This document shows positions 32,196 to 42,796 of a DNA stretch of 64,000 nucleotides, piece after piece. How positions within the stretch are numbered: the first letter of the stretch is position 1; every line of letters starts with the position of its first letter. Location of the stretch: NCBI GenBank assembly GCA_015499995.1, contig JADNRV010000002.1, positions 868,001 through 932,000 of the forward strand, read 5' to 3'. Below the pieces are notes generated by a model, which worked only from the letters and a program-made list of their open reading frames with translations, searched no databases and was not told where the DNA came from. A program made the position numbers and the translations under genes. The DNA is from Flammula alnicola. Taxonomy: Eukaryota; Basidiomycota; Agaricomycetes; Agaricales; Strophariaceae.

Positions 32196-33140
32196 CGCTC
32201 GGCAGTCGATGAGAAGATATTATGTGGTATGTGGGTTGGATTGGGAAGACAGGCGCGAATAATCCCCCCATGACTTTAAACGCAGGCTATTCCAGGGACA
32301 AATCGCATTCTTCCAGTCTGTCATCGGATGGCGATGGTCTACTGGGGCCAAACTGGGGCTTGACCAGGCCTCGACAACATAGAGTACGTTCAGATTGAGA
32401 CTGGAACATAATTAAAGGGAGGGCGTTTCCCCTGGTGCCTTAGCTTGAGCACTGCCCGAAAAACGCCATCATAATACCTCAGGCCTCAACGGGAACCAAC
32501 TCGCAAATGGGAATTGGGGAATTAAACTCCAAATATATGCGTGAGGTCGGCAAAGTATGACAAGTACAGACTGTACAGTCCAACCTTGCGACCATAGAAT
32601 ATGGTCGCAAGCTCGAGGATTCAGGGGATGGGCTTGGGATGGGCAAAGTTGTGCATGAACAAGATCATGATGTCAAGTGGACAACACACAATGCTTGGCA
32701 GGGGTATATTACCTAATCGTATGGATTTGCTGGATTTGCTGAACCTCGAAAAAAAAATTAGCAGACTTTTACAAGGATTTTTATTCTGTATAATTAGTAG
32801 CAATCAAGCAAAGAGTGAGGACAATGCACCGTGATGTGTAGATAAATAGATAGCAAGTATGTATGTGTGATGATGTCGATTATGTCGAGAGAGAGGGAAA
32901 ATATGTCTGATCCGAAAGAATATATGCAGGGTGCGGTATCGGTGGTTAGTGCAGCGACGACACGGAACAGAAAAGGGAAAAAGAGAGAGAGGAGTTTAAC
33001 TGATTATACAAAAAGAAGAAAGAAAAAGGAAAAAAAAGTTGGACGACAGGATTCTCGGTGTTACAATTACGGTTTACACTCAAGAAAATCCATAAGATGA
33101 AATATCCAAACGAAACATGAAAAAAAAAGTGCCCGCCCAA
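32196..33140. other. Intergenic region with a perfect short palindrome
   Basis: 945 bp upstream of paralogue B and downstream of the phosphatase. It holds the 12-bp hairpin at 32585-32611 and A-rich runs at 32990-33050. No gene was recognised. Confidence 0.5.
32585..32611. repeat. Perfect 12-bp inverted repeat with 3-nt loop
   Basis: CTTGCGACCATA, then GAA, then TATGGTCGCAAG. All 12 pairs match. It stands alone in intergenic DNA, 390 bp upstream of paralogue B. Confidence 0.85.
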
Positions 33141-36100
33141 TCAAGGCGGCATCGCCCTCGCCGACGGCGCACCCACCCCCGCATGCACCACCCCCGACGC
33201 CACCCTAATCGGCGGCCCCCGATGATACCTCGCATCCTCCACCGAATGGTCCAACCTATCCCCGCTCCGCTGCTTCCGCTTAATACTCGGGCGCTTCGAC
33301 AGCATCACCTCCCCCTCCATGTTCTTCTTCAGCAGCTCCGTCGGGCTCGCACCGCGCTTCCCGATCGGGTACGACGACGACGAGGCACGGACGCGGCGTC
33401 GTTCGAGTGCAGTGCGGTGGTGCTGCGGCACGCTGCCGGGACGAACTCGATGGCGACCTCGACTGGGACTGTGATTGTGACTGGGAGTGCGACTGGAAGG
33501 GTTCTTTATGGCTCAAACTGAAGCTGCCGTCATTCGACGACGGCGGCGACGCGACCGCCGAGTGCGCCGAGTGCGTCGACGACGACTCCAACCGCTCAGG
33601 CGGCGAGGGCTGCTGCCTCGGCCTCAGCCCATCCGCAATCTCATTCTCCTCGTCGATAACCATCAACGCGCCCTCGATAATCGCAGCGTGCACGAAGACA
33701 TACTGCCTCAGGCTCTGGCACAGACTCATGCGCTGCTCGCGCATATCCTGCACGACCTCCCAAATCGGCTCGTCGAACGACGTCAATGGGGCGGGGTGAA
33801 GTCTTCATGCAGTGGTCGCGGCTCCTTATAGTCGAACGCCTTCATCTGTTGTTCTTCGGGCGACAGGTCCGAGACCGTAGGAATAATGGGGCGGGCAGGA
33901 ACTGGCATGGGATGTTGCAGCTGTGGTGGAGGAGGCGCACGCGTACCCCCTGCTCCCTCATCCGCTGATGGCGACTGCGACCGCGAAGGAGGCTCGCCAT
34001 CGCTTGACACGCCTCCCATATTGAACGCAGACTGAAGGGCAAAAGGGTTCATCCCGCTTAGACTGATCGCAGGAGGTTTGGCTGAACGATTGGTCTCAAT
34101 CCAGTTGTCCTCCTGCGCGTTAAGGCGAAGCGGCAAAGACGGGTTCCTGGCGGCGGCGGCACCGTCAAATGCCATCGCATCGCTCGAGCTCGAGCGCACA
34201 TTCACCGAGGGAGCAGAGGCCGTCCGCATCCGCTGGTCCGCCGCCGACTGCTGGCTATTGAGCACCGCATGCAGGAGACCCGCCGCTAATGTGGACGGAT
34301 TTGAAGATGGAAGGTTCGCTTTAGAAGAAGATGAGGCCGCAGAGACAGAAGTCCCTAGCGAGGACGAAGGATAATAGTAGCTACCATTAATATGGGTCTC
34401 CAATGTCCCTCCTCCCGTGTTGGACGATGACGTCGTCATTGCGGAATTGGAAACCGGCGAATTGGACGACACGATTCCAAGTTCTTGCGCCGCTGGCGGC
34501 GGTAATTGGTCTCGCTGGTCGTTGGATTGAGCACCGCCGCTGATGCCCGTCTCGTGGCGCACATTCTCTGCCCATTCGATGGTTCCAGAGGGGAACCCAG
34601 AAGGCGCATGTGCATCACTGCCGGGCGAGTCGGGCTGGCTGTCAACTTGCATAGGCGAAGCCACCGGCACATGGACAACCAATCCAGAGTTCGACTTTGC
34701 CACATCCTTCTTACTCGAACTGCCCACGCCGGAGGATATTGCGAGAGGAACTGTAGTCACACGTGGAGCATTATCCCCCGTGGCGTTATCCACATCCATC
34801 GCCTCGTCATTTGCCTTGGTTGTGGCAGCTTCGCGGTCGATCCGAATCTCTCTCCTGATAGCGTCCAAAATGGCGTCCACGGCGATAAATCCACCTGTCC
34901 TTCCCACACCTGCACTACAATGCAGCAGTACAGGACTATTTCCCAACGCATGCTTCGCGATACCCGTCTTCTCATCCACCTCGCTTACGGATACTTGACT
35001 GGTAGCCTTGGGTCTTTTGGGGTCATTCGCCTGACTCTCCACCACGGCTTCTTCCACCTGTTTAATCAGCCCCAGCACGCCTCTGGGGTCATCAGGTACG
35101 TTCAAGTCCGGCCATTCCAGGTACTGCAAGTGCACTATTTGCCGAGGCGGCGCTTCCGGATATCCGGTGTGCGTCAGTTCAAATATCCTCTTGACCGTCT
35201 CCGAGCGCTTCTTGTTGTTGTTGTGGTGGTGGTGTCGATAGCGTCTTTGCGAGCCGGCCGAATGAGGGAATCGCCTTTCTGGGGGTCGTGAAGAGTATGC
35301 GGATAGGGAGGTATGCTGAGCAAAGAAACTCGCCGTGGCCGGACGTTCATTCGGAGGGACGAGGCCTTCTGTGGAGACGAGGCGCAAACGAAGGGGGCCA
35401 AAAACGGTATCGGTCCAATATGCACCACATTTCACCATGGCGCCTTCGACCTCACGCGTCAACATCACGATAACATGTACATTTTGCTCCCAGCATAATC
35501 TATTTCGGGAAACGCTTAGAGAATTTCAAAAGCAGAGTCAAACACGAATTGAAACTCACGTCCAGAAATCGGTAAAGGTGGCAGGCAGAGGGCCTTGGGT
35601 GGCAATATAGCGTCTGTTGGTTCCGAGTGGCTGGATGTATGACGCGTTGACATAATCGTCGTCAGCTTCCTTCTTCTGGTGGAGTCGAACACGAGCATGC
35701 TCGAATGGCCATATGTGCCGATATCTTGGAGATAATGAAGGATCAGATTCTCAAACCGAGTAAATTTAGAAGGGATTACTAACCTGTTCTTTGCACCCTT
35801 TTCGACACCGGCAGTTATGCTGAAAGGAAAAGGGATCGCATTGTGAGGAGCATGGTCTGCGGCGCGACCGCTTTCCTTGGAGTGATGCTCCATGATACCC
35901 ATCAGACGACGTTGTTCGGATAGTTCAATTTTGAAAAATTGCATAGCGAGGCTTCCTTGCCTTCTTCGATGTCAGCAGGGTTTGCTCCATCTGAATCGTC
36001 TTCGGACTCTGAGGAGCTTGAATCTGTGAAGGACTTTGTCACGGGAGGAGCATTTGCGGCGCGGCGAGCAATATCTTGGAGCCAACGGAATGGAAGCTCA

Positions 36101-37044
36101 TGTATCCGCCTGCGCACTCTGCGTGGCAGATGGAGGGGTATGCGTTCAGTGATACCGTTAGAAAGCTCTGTGTTCTGACGGATGGTATCGAAAAAGGGAT
36201 TGAATGCGGGGTGGGAGTTGGCATTGGAGGGCTCTGGGTGCGGCGAACGAGGACGGAAGCGGGTCGTTGGGTGCAGAGGCGCGGGAGATGGACTGAAATG
36301 TGGAGAGTTGTGTACGGTGGTAGAGGACAGGGCAAATGCGCCATGGGCAGATGGCGCGTACGGAGGACTGTGGGCTGAAGGCCCTTGTCCTGGCGTCGTC
36401 TTCTTCGTCGACATCTGCATCGGGCGTGGGAGGGAGTGCATCGACGAATTCACGGCGTTCGCGCCAGACAGCGTGAAACCCGCCCTTGAGCCACGCAAGA
36501 TCACCTGGAATCCATCCAACTTGAATTGCGCAAGAGCCGTTTATTTTGAGGACTCTCCGACGGACGTGAGTCAGCGTCATAGACGAGTATACGCGAAGCC
36601 GAGCGCCAAGCGGAGAAGCGGAGTCTGGCGCTAGCGGAGGCAGCATGGCAGAGAGACGCTGGAGGGAGAAGAGGGGACGTTTGAGGAGGGTGGAGGGCAC
36701 GGAGAGGGAGACGGCGCGGGGTATTCGGGCAGAGGAGAAGGCGGCATGGGGACGGATGTCGAGGATGAGACAGAGGGTCCTCTAACCAGTTGGAGAGCAG
36801 GTCTGGTTCGATGGCAGTAAAGGGAGAGTGGACTGGGGGGTGAGTCTGGCGGTGGGGTTGCTGGCCATGACTGGCGTGAGTCTGGCAGTGAGATAGCGCC
36901 GTTTCCGAATCTGTCTGCAATAGCCTGTGCAAAGTGGTCCATGTCGCCGTTCTCTTTGGGTTGTAATTGAAGGGAGACGGCCTGTGTGGCTGGGTCACAG
37001 CAGCCCTGAAAAAGTCCATGCTTGAGAGAGAAAGAGGACAGCAT
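33141..37044 (-). CDS. Rhodanese-protein tyrosine phosphatase (Pyp1/Ptp2-like), frame broken
   Basis: Fungal phosphatases of this kind inactivate MAP kinases. Reading all frames from the start at 37044, a rhodanese-like domain appears (LILDIRPHAAFSSARIPRAV, ILVYDADS, DLAWLKGGFHAVW), then a Pro-rich linker, the pre-catalytic block FNPFFDTIRQ to LPRRVRRRIHELPF, and the phosphatase domain: HIWPYEHARVRL, DDDYVNASYIQP, the WPD loop LEWPDLNVPDDP and the catalytic loop HCSAGVGRTGG near 34900. A long insertion lies inside the catalytic domain. The main exon (33783-35468) is open for over 500 residues. Outside it the frame shifts about eight times: near 36770, 36590, 36525, 36505, 36385, 35945, 33785 and 33420. 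The shift near 36385 is of the other phase. The gene is therefore either a pseudogene or badly affected by sequence errors; I favour errors. Confidence 0.85.
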
Positions 37045-37090
37045 AGTTGCCAGCTGAGATCAATCCTCCATTATTACTACTTTCGTACAC

Positions 37091-37098
37091 TGACGTCA
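37091..37098. promoter_or_regulatory. CRE palindrome TGACGTCA before the phosphatase gene
   Basis: A perfect TGACGTCA 47-54 bp upstream of the phosphatase start codon and just downstream of the topoisomerase II stop. It is a candidate bZIP (stress-factor) site, inferred from the motif. Confidence 0.35.
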
Positions 37099-37102
37099 CG
37101 GT

Positions 37103-40100
37103 CTAGACTCTAATCATCCACAACATCGATCCTCCCTCATCAGACTCATCCGACACAATCTCCACATATTTCTTCGTCGCTCCCCGTGCTGCTCGTGCAG
37201 GTGCTGGCTTTGCAATTGTCTCATAATCCATCTCATCGTCATCATCGCTATCCATCACCAACTTGCGCTCCGCCCCTTTCTTCGCTTTCGGCGGAGACGC
37301 AGGTTTCATTTTGCCCGCTAGTTTTCCCGCAGGCTTCGATGGTCCAGCTTTCCCACCTGCTACTGCTACCTTCTTCTTCGCAGGCTTGGAGACCGCAAGC
37401 TCGTCATCAGACGACTCTTCTGACGATCCCATACTGAATGATTGTCACCATCCCATCAGCACATCATATCGGTGACTAATCATCCCCGAGAAACTCACCT
37501 CTTGCGCTTCGGCCTTGCCGGAGCTTTCGCCTTGCCTTACTTTCGACCCGGGCGCTTCGAAGTCGCTCTCAGAGTCCGAATCAACAATGGCACGCTTCGG
37601 TTCTGCCTTGCGTTTCGGTGCTTTCTCGACGAGTACCACATCAGAATCAGAATCTTCAGGTTCCGCGACTTTCTTAGGCACGGGCGCTCCTTTCTTCACA
37701 GGTGCTTTCTCCTTTGCAGGAGCTTTCTCTTTTGCAGCGGCCTTGGCAGGAGCTTTGGTCTTCACAGGCGCAGGCTCGCTGTACCCATCATCCTCATCTT
37801 CGTCCTTCGTCCAGCTCAATGATCTTCTTCTTCTGAACAGCAGCAGCCGCTTTGCGCTTCGGCGGCGCCTCCTTCTTTGATGGCTTCTCCTCTTCCTCGT
37901 CCTCGGCTTTCACCTTTGCCTTCTCCTTCTCCTTCGCAGGCGGCGCCGGCGCTGCCTTCTTCGGTGCCTCTGATGCAGGCTTGCGTTTGACAGCCATAGC
38001 CTTTATGGGCTTGAAGTCGTCGTCAGACCCGGACCCCGCCCGCTGCCGATCGATTGCGCGTCCGCAGCACCGCCTGCTTGCGCTTGACCTTCTTGCCCTT
38101 GGCGTCTTTGCCCTTCTTCTCCTCAAACTCTATACAGTCTCTCTGTGTGACGTACATATTTTTATTAATGAAAATATACCTTGATGATGAATAATAAATT
38201 TTACGAACCTCCCATTCCTGCAAGAACACGTCGAGGTCCGTGTTCCACAAGTCCTTGGGCGACTTTTCGAGAAGGCAAGCAGCTCCGCCTCCTTCTCCTC
38301 AGCTGCGCTTTGAGACGGCGATCTAAAAAACAGACCAAAGCATTAAAATCAAGCCAACCACGCCATCATCACAAAAAACCCACCTTCTCCTTGGTAAGAC
38401 TCCAAATAGCCATCCCCAGCAAGTAGTCAAAGTCGGACAACGCCTCGTTCCCGTCCGACGCATCCTCTTCCTCGTCGTCCTCCGCCGCAGGCTCGGTCTC
38501 GCCCGACGCCTTGGCGCCGACGCTCTTGGGGAAGGGCCGGAACTTGTGCCGCCGCAGGTCCCCCACGATTTCTGCCTTCTTCCGGTTCGACACCACCAGC
38601 GCCTTGTCCACGATCATCTGCACGAACCGCGCCTGGTTAGTAAGTTTCTCAAAGGCGGTCTGGATCTCGTTGGCGAGGAATCCTGTTGATAATAAATTGT
38701 CGTTGATCAGGATTTCCGTATCTTTTATGAGCAATGTGGTACGTACTTTGCGTTTCTGGTAGTACGCCAGCCGCGCAGGGTAAAAGTCCTCCAGAATCTC
38801 CTCCGGCGAGTCGTACTTCTTGATCTTGCCCTCAAAGTCGAAGCAGATCATGTTGCTCGTGTTGATCTTGGACGTCAGCTTGAAGAACTCGAGCAGGCCT
38901 TGCGCTTCCGCCTTTTCCAAGTCCTTGGCGTTCATGGTGACGATGAAGTGTACGTTCAAATTTCGTGGTGCTCTTTGTAGTCCTAGAGAAACGTTAATAA
39001 TACTTGCCAGTATCAAGCGTTTAACCTACCTTGATGACACCGTCCTTCTCCTTCTCCTTGTCGCCCGCGATCATGGCCTCCAGCTCAGCCTTGTAGTTCT
39101 GCGTCCACTTGTGAATCGGCAGCTCCGTGATCTCGACAGTCGTATCATTCAGCTTCTCGATGATCCCAAACACATCATACTTTGTTTCGCAGCTGCCTTG
39201 ATCTCGCCCTTGAAGCCACGCCACCACGGAAGCATAGGCACCATCTCTTCTCCGTTCATCAATCTTCGGATATTCGCCACGATGTCGACGGGGTTGTAGC
39301 AAGGGATCGTCGTGCTCCAACCTGTACCGATACCTTCCGCGCCGTTGATGAGCACGAGAGGGATGATGGGCATGTAGAACTCGGGCTCGATGAGCGCGTT
39401 GTCGTCCTTCTGCTGGTTCAGCAAGGCGTCGTCCGCGGGGTGGTACAGAACTCGCGCTAGCGGCATCGGCTTCGTGAAGATGTACCTAGGCGCGGCATGG
39501 TCCTTACCGCCCGTGTCTCGGGTACCGTACTGACCCGAGGGAACAACAGGTTCAAGTTGTTGCTGCCTACAAAGTCCTGCGCAAGATTGATAATGGTGGC
39601 AGCCAAACTGGCTTCACCGTGATGGTATGCGGCGTGTTCACTGATATAACCGACCAGTTGGGCAACCTACAGTGAAGGTGATCAACGATGTCAACTCCCT
39701 CGAGAACCATGGTAAAATCACCTTGATCTCCGCTTTCAATTTGCGCTTGAAGCAACCCCAAATGACCTTCCTTTGTCCGGGCTTCAGTCCATCAGCCACG
39801 AGGGTATCGAACGGATATTATCCGCCATGGAGAAAGAATCAATTCCTTGTTGATAAATTCCGAGTAAGGGATTTCTTCCAGCCGGTGGTCAAGGTATGTC
39901 CCTTGCTTGAATTGGCGAAGCCACTCCTTGCGCTCATCGGCCTTTTTCTTGCTGAAAGCCAGGTCAATGAGCTCCTTGTCACCTTCTTGGGTCGGCGCGA
40001 AGGGTATCATGTGCTTCTCCATATGACTGAAATAATCGCGGGCGTCGGCGTCACTACTTGTTCCCAGACCCTATATGAAATGTCAAAGAGGTTACGAGAT

Positions 40101-42531
40101 GGAAGAACATCAAATGCTGGCCTTAAAGTACTTGGATTCCCATTTCTTTGCGTCTGGGGTCACTTCTAGCCATTCCTCGTACTCTGGAATCGTGAAGAAA
40201 TCACGTCGTTGCTTTCCTTTCGTAACCTTTGTTCAGAGAGGTCAGTCATACAGCATATAGTCACGAAGCAGGACCACATACTCGAACAATGGGGTCACGA
40301 ACTCGACCAAGAAATCAGGCAGTTTCAGGAGTGACGGATAGAAATGATCAAGGAAGTTGATGAGCAAGCCCTTGATGTGTGAACCATCATGATCCTAGGT
40401 ATCATATAAGTATATTGGAAAAGAAAAACAGGTCCTCGGACCAACCTGATCCGTCATAATCATGAGCCTGCCGTATCGGAGGCTTAAAGTGTTGCCATAA
40501 TCTTTATTGTGCTGCAGACCCATAATCTTCTTGATGTTCTGGATCTCCTCGTTCTTCATGATCTGGTCATGCTTCGCTTCGCGAACGTTGAGAAGTTTAC
40601 CGCGCAAAGGAAACACACCAAAGTTATCTCTGCCTACGACTCCAAGTCCAGCGATAGCAAGAGCTTTAGCCGAGTCTCCTTCTGTCAAGATAAGAGTGCA
40701 GTCTTTCGCATGTCTTGTTCCTGCATTGTTCGCGTCTGCGAGTTTCGTTAAGCCAGAAGCCTGTAGGGCATATGAGTAAAAATTGCCAAACAAGCAATTC
40801 TAGACAGACCTCTCGCGTTTAGTCCATCGGTCTTCTTAATTTGCTGGTCAGCCTTGTACTTCGCCCAGTTCAATACGTTGTCGACAATAGAAGATTTCAG
40901 AACTTAAAAATAACGTTGGTTCCTCCTTCGTGATATGATTATAAAACTTACCTTTTTTCATAAACTCTTCCGACAAAGCAGGCTTGCTCCCAAACTTTGA
41001 GGCCGGAAGGGTAGCGTTTCCTTCGTCTGACTGTCGAATGTGGGTTAACGATCAATGCGTTAATGAATATCCACATGTGGTTCTTGATTTGGGCTGGCTT
41101 CACGGTGGCACCTTTGTTCTTCTTGGAGATCGCTGCGATTAGGTTCTTCGCGATTTGGTCGGTTATATAGGTGACATGCGTTCCTCCTTAGTTGTCGCTA
41201 TCGAGTTGGCGAATGAAACTTGTTGGAAAGTCCATCTGAAACGGCGAACGCGATCTCCCATCGGGGTCCAAGTTGCTCGTGGATAATGGTTGGTTTGGGC
41301 TGAACGGCTCCTCCCGAGATTTCTGCCGCTTCTGCTTGAACAGAATTGATGTACATCTCGACGTATTGCTTGAAATTCTTGATTTTCAACCTCTCGTCAT
41401 TGAGATAGACCTTAACGTCCTTGATGACTCCAGCCATGTCATAGACACGTTTTCGCAGAAGGCTGGCGGTATCTTCGTCAATCTTGTCCATCCCAAAGCG
41501 TTTCAAATCTGGCTTGAACGTGATGCGAGTGAACTCCTCGTTCTTCGAGCTCTTTGTGATCTTCGGCTTCCCGCATTTGCTCATGTTGTTCGTCCAAGTT
41601 TGTTTGTACTTCTGCTGGGTATTCTTGTCCGCGGTCTCGACGGTAAATTCATGAGAATAGATGTTAGCGAGCTTAGCACCATAGCCATTACGTCCACCAG
41701 TGAGTTTGTTCTCGTCATCGTCGTAGTTTGAAGAAGAGAGCAAGTGTCCAAAAATCAATTCTGGGACGTAGATCTGTTCGCGTTCATGAATCTCGATGGG
41801 TATTCCGCGACCGTTGTTGTATACGGAGATTGTGTTCTCGACCAAATCAATGGTCACTTTCAGAGTGTCCATGTTAGCGTCGTTGACCTGAAGACCACTA
41901 TATCAGTGGGACTCAATGAGTTATTACCATTGATGAACTGACCTTATTGTCTGCGGCATTGACCAGGATTTCATCGACAATCTTGAAGAAACCTGGCACA
42001 TATTTCACTTCACGATGAACCATGCGCTTCGTGTCATCGTCATATGTCCACATAACTTGCGTGATGGTCTCGACACTTCCTATGTAAGAATCCGGTCGCT
42101 TGAGGATGTGTTCGAGTTGTGATAGCTACCCGAAGGTAATCAGACAAGGGGGAAAAAACAAAGTTGAATATGAAAGAACCTTGGTATAGGTCTCGGTGGC
42201 CGTCTTCTTTTTCTTCTCTGGAAGTTGTGCTTTGCTTGACGACGCGTTCAATTGTTCGTCTGCCGATGTATCAACGACGTCCATAGCATCGTCAGCATTG
42301 TCGTCGTGATCTGTAAGAACTTTCTTCTTGGTGGCAGCTTTCGCTTTAGGCTTCGCAGTCATTGCCTTCGCTTTGGTGCAGCCTTCGCTTTCGCCGGAGC
42401 CTGTCGATCAAAGAGTGAACGGAGAGGACCAAAGAAATCAGATTCATATCGACCTTTTTCACTGGTTCATAGTCTTCTGACTCGGATCCAGAGACGTCCA
42501 TGTCAAAGTTCTCCCCCTCGGAAGAGCTCAT
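37103..42531 (-). CDS. TOP2: DNA topoisomerase II, frame broken in several places
   Basis: This enzyme passes one DNA duplex through another and is essential for chromosome separation. The acidic N-terminus (MSSSEGENFDMDVSGSESED) is followed by the ATPase domain with HILKRPDSYIGS, NNGRGIPIEIHE and GGRNGYGAKL. The TOPRIM domain shows LILTEGDSAK and DHDGSHIKGLL. The breakage-reunion domain contains AAYHHGEASL and the catalytic tyrosine in AAPRYIFTK, and a long Lys/Asp/Glu-rich tail follows. At least nine apparent single-base losses interrupt it, near 42370, 41230, 41188, 41042, 41010, 39833, 39800, 39540 and 39183, and another in the tail near 37543. The protein is too conserved and too essential for decay to be the first explanation. 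Many short introns are present; several splice sites near 40100 and 40060 are uncertain. Confidence 0.93.
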
Positions 42532-42619
42532 TGTGGTGATGCGTAGTTTGGATTGCAGGCGCGTAGTGTAAGTCGTTGATCAAGTTCAGGAGCAATGAGC
42601 AAACTGGCGCGTGACTGCG

Positions 42620-42679
42620 ACGCGTTGATCTGCAGTTTATCGCTCACGTGGTCCCGTAGTTATTTTCAGGGTCACGCGT
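42620..42679. promoter_or_regulatory. Two ACGCGT (MluI cell-cycle box) motifs before TOP2
   Basis: ACGCGT at 42620-42625 and 42674-42679, about 90 and 145 bp before the TOP2 start. A CACGTG lies between them at 42645-42650. In yeasts ACGCGT is bound by the G1/S factor MBF. Cell-cycle control here is an inference. Confidence 0.4.
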
Positions 42680-42796
42680 CATGGAGGCAGAAGAGCGCGA
42701 AAGGTTAGGCTGTGAAGATTTGCCATTGCCCCGCCGACACGATAATATGAAGTACACAGATATTATCTACATAGACACGCTTCCTGACACAACTCT

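Noticed and set aside
33117..33831. Arg-rich plus-strand frames
   Set aside because: They are antisense to the phosphatase tail (KRGASPTELLKKN block) and made of Arg/Pro runs only.
34506..35291. 261-codon plus-strand frame opposite the phosphatase
   Set aside because: It is the antisense shadow of the long GC-rich catalytic exon, which carries the real HCSAGVGRTG motif.
37442..38184. Phe/Leu/Ser-rich plus-strand frames
   Set aside because: They are antisense to the Lys/Glu-rich tail of topoisomerase II.
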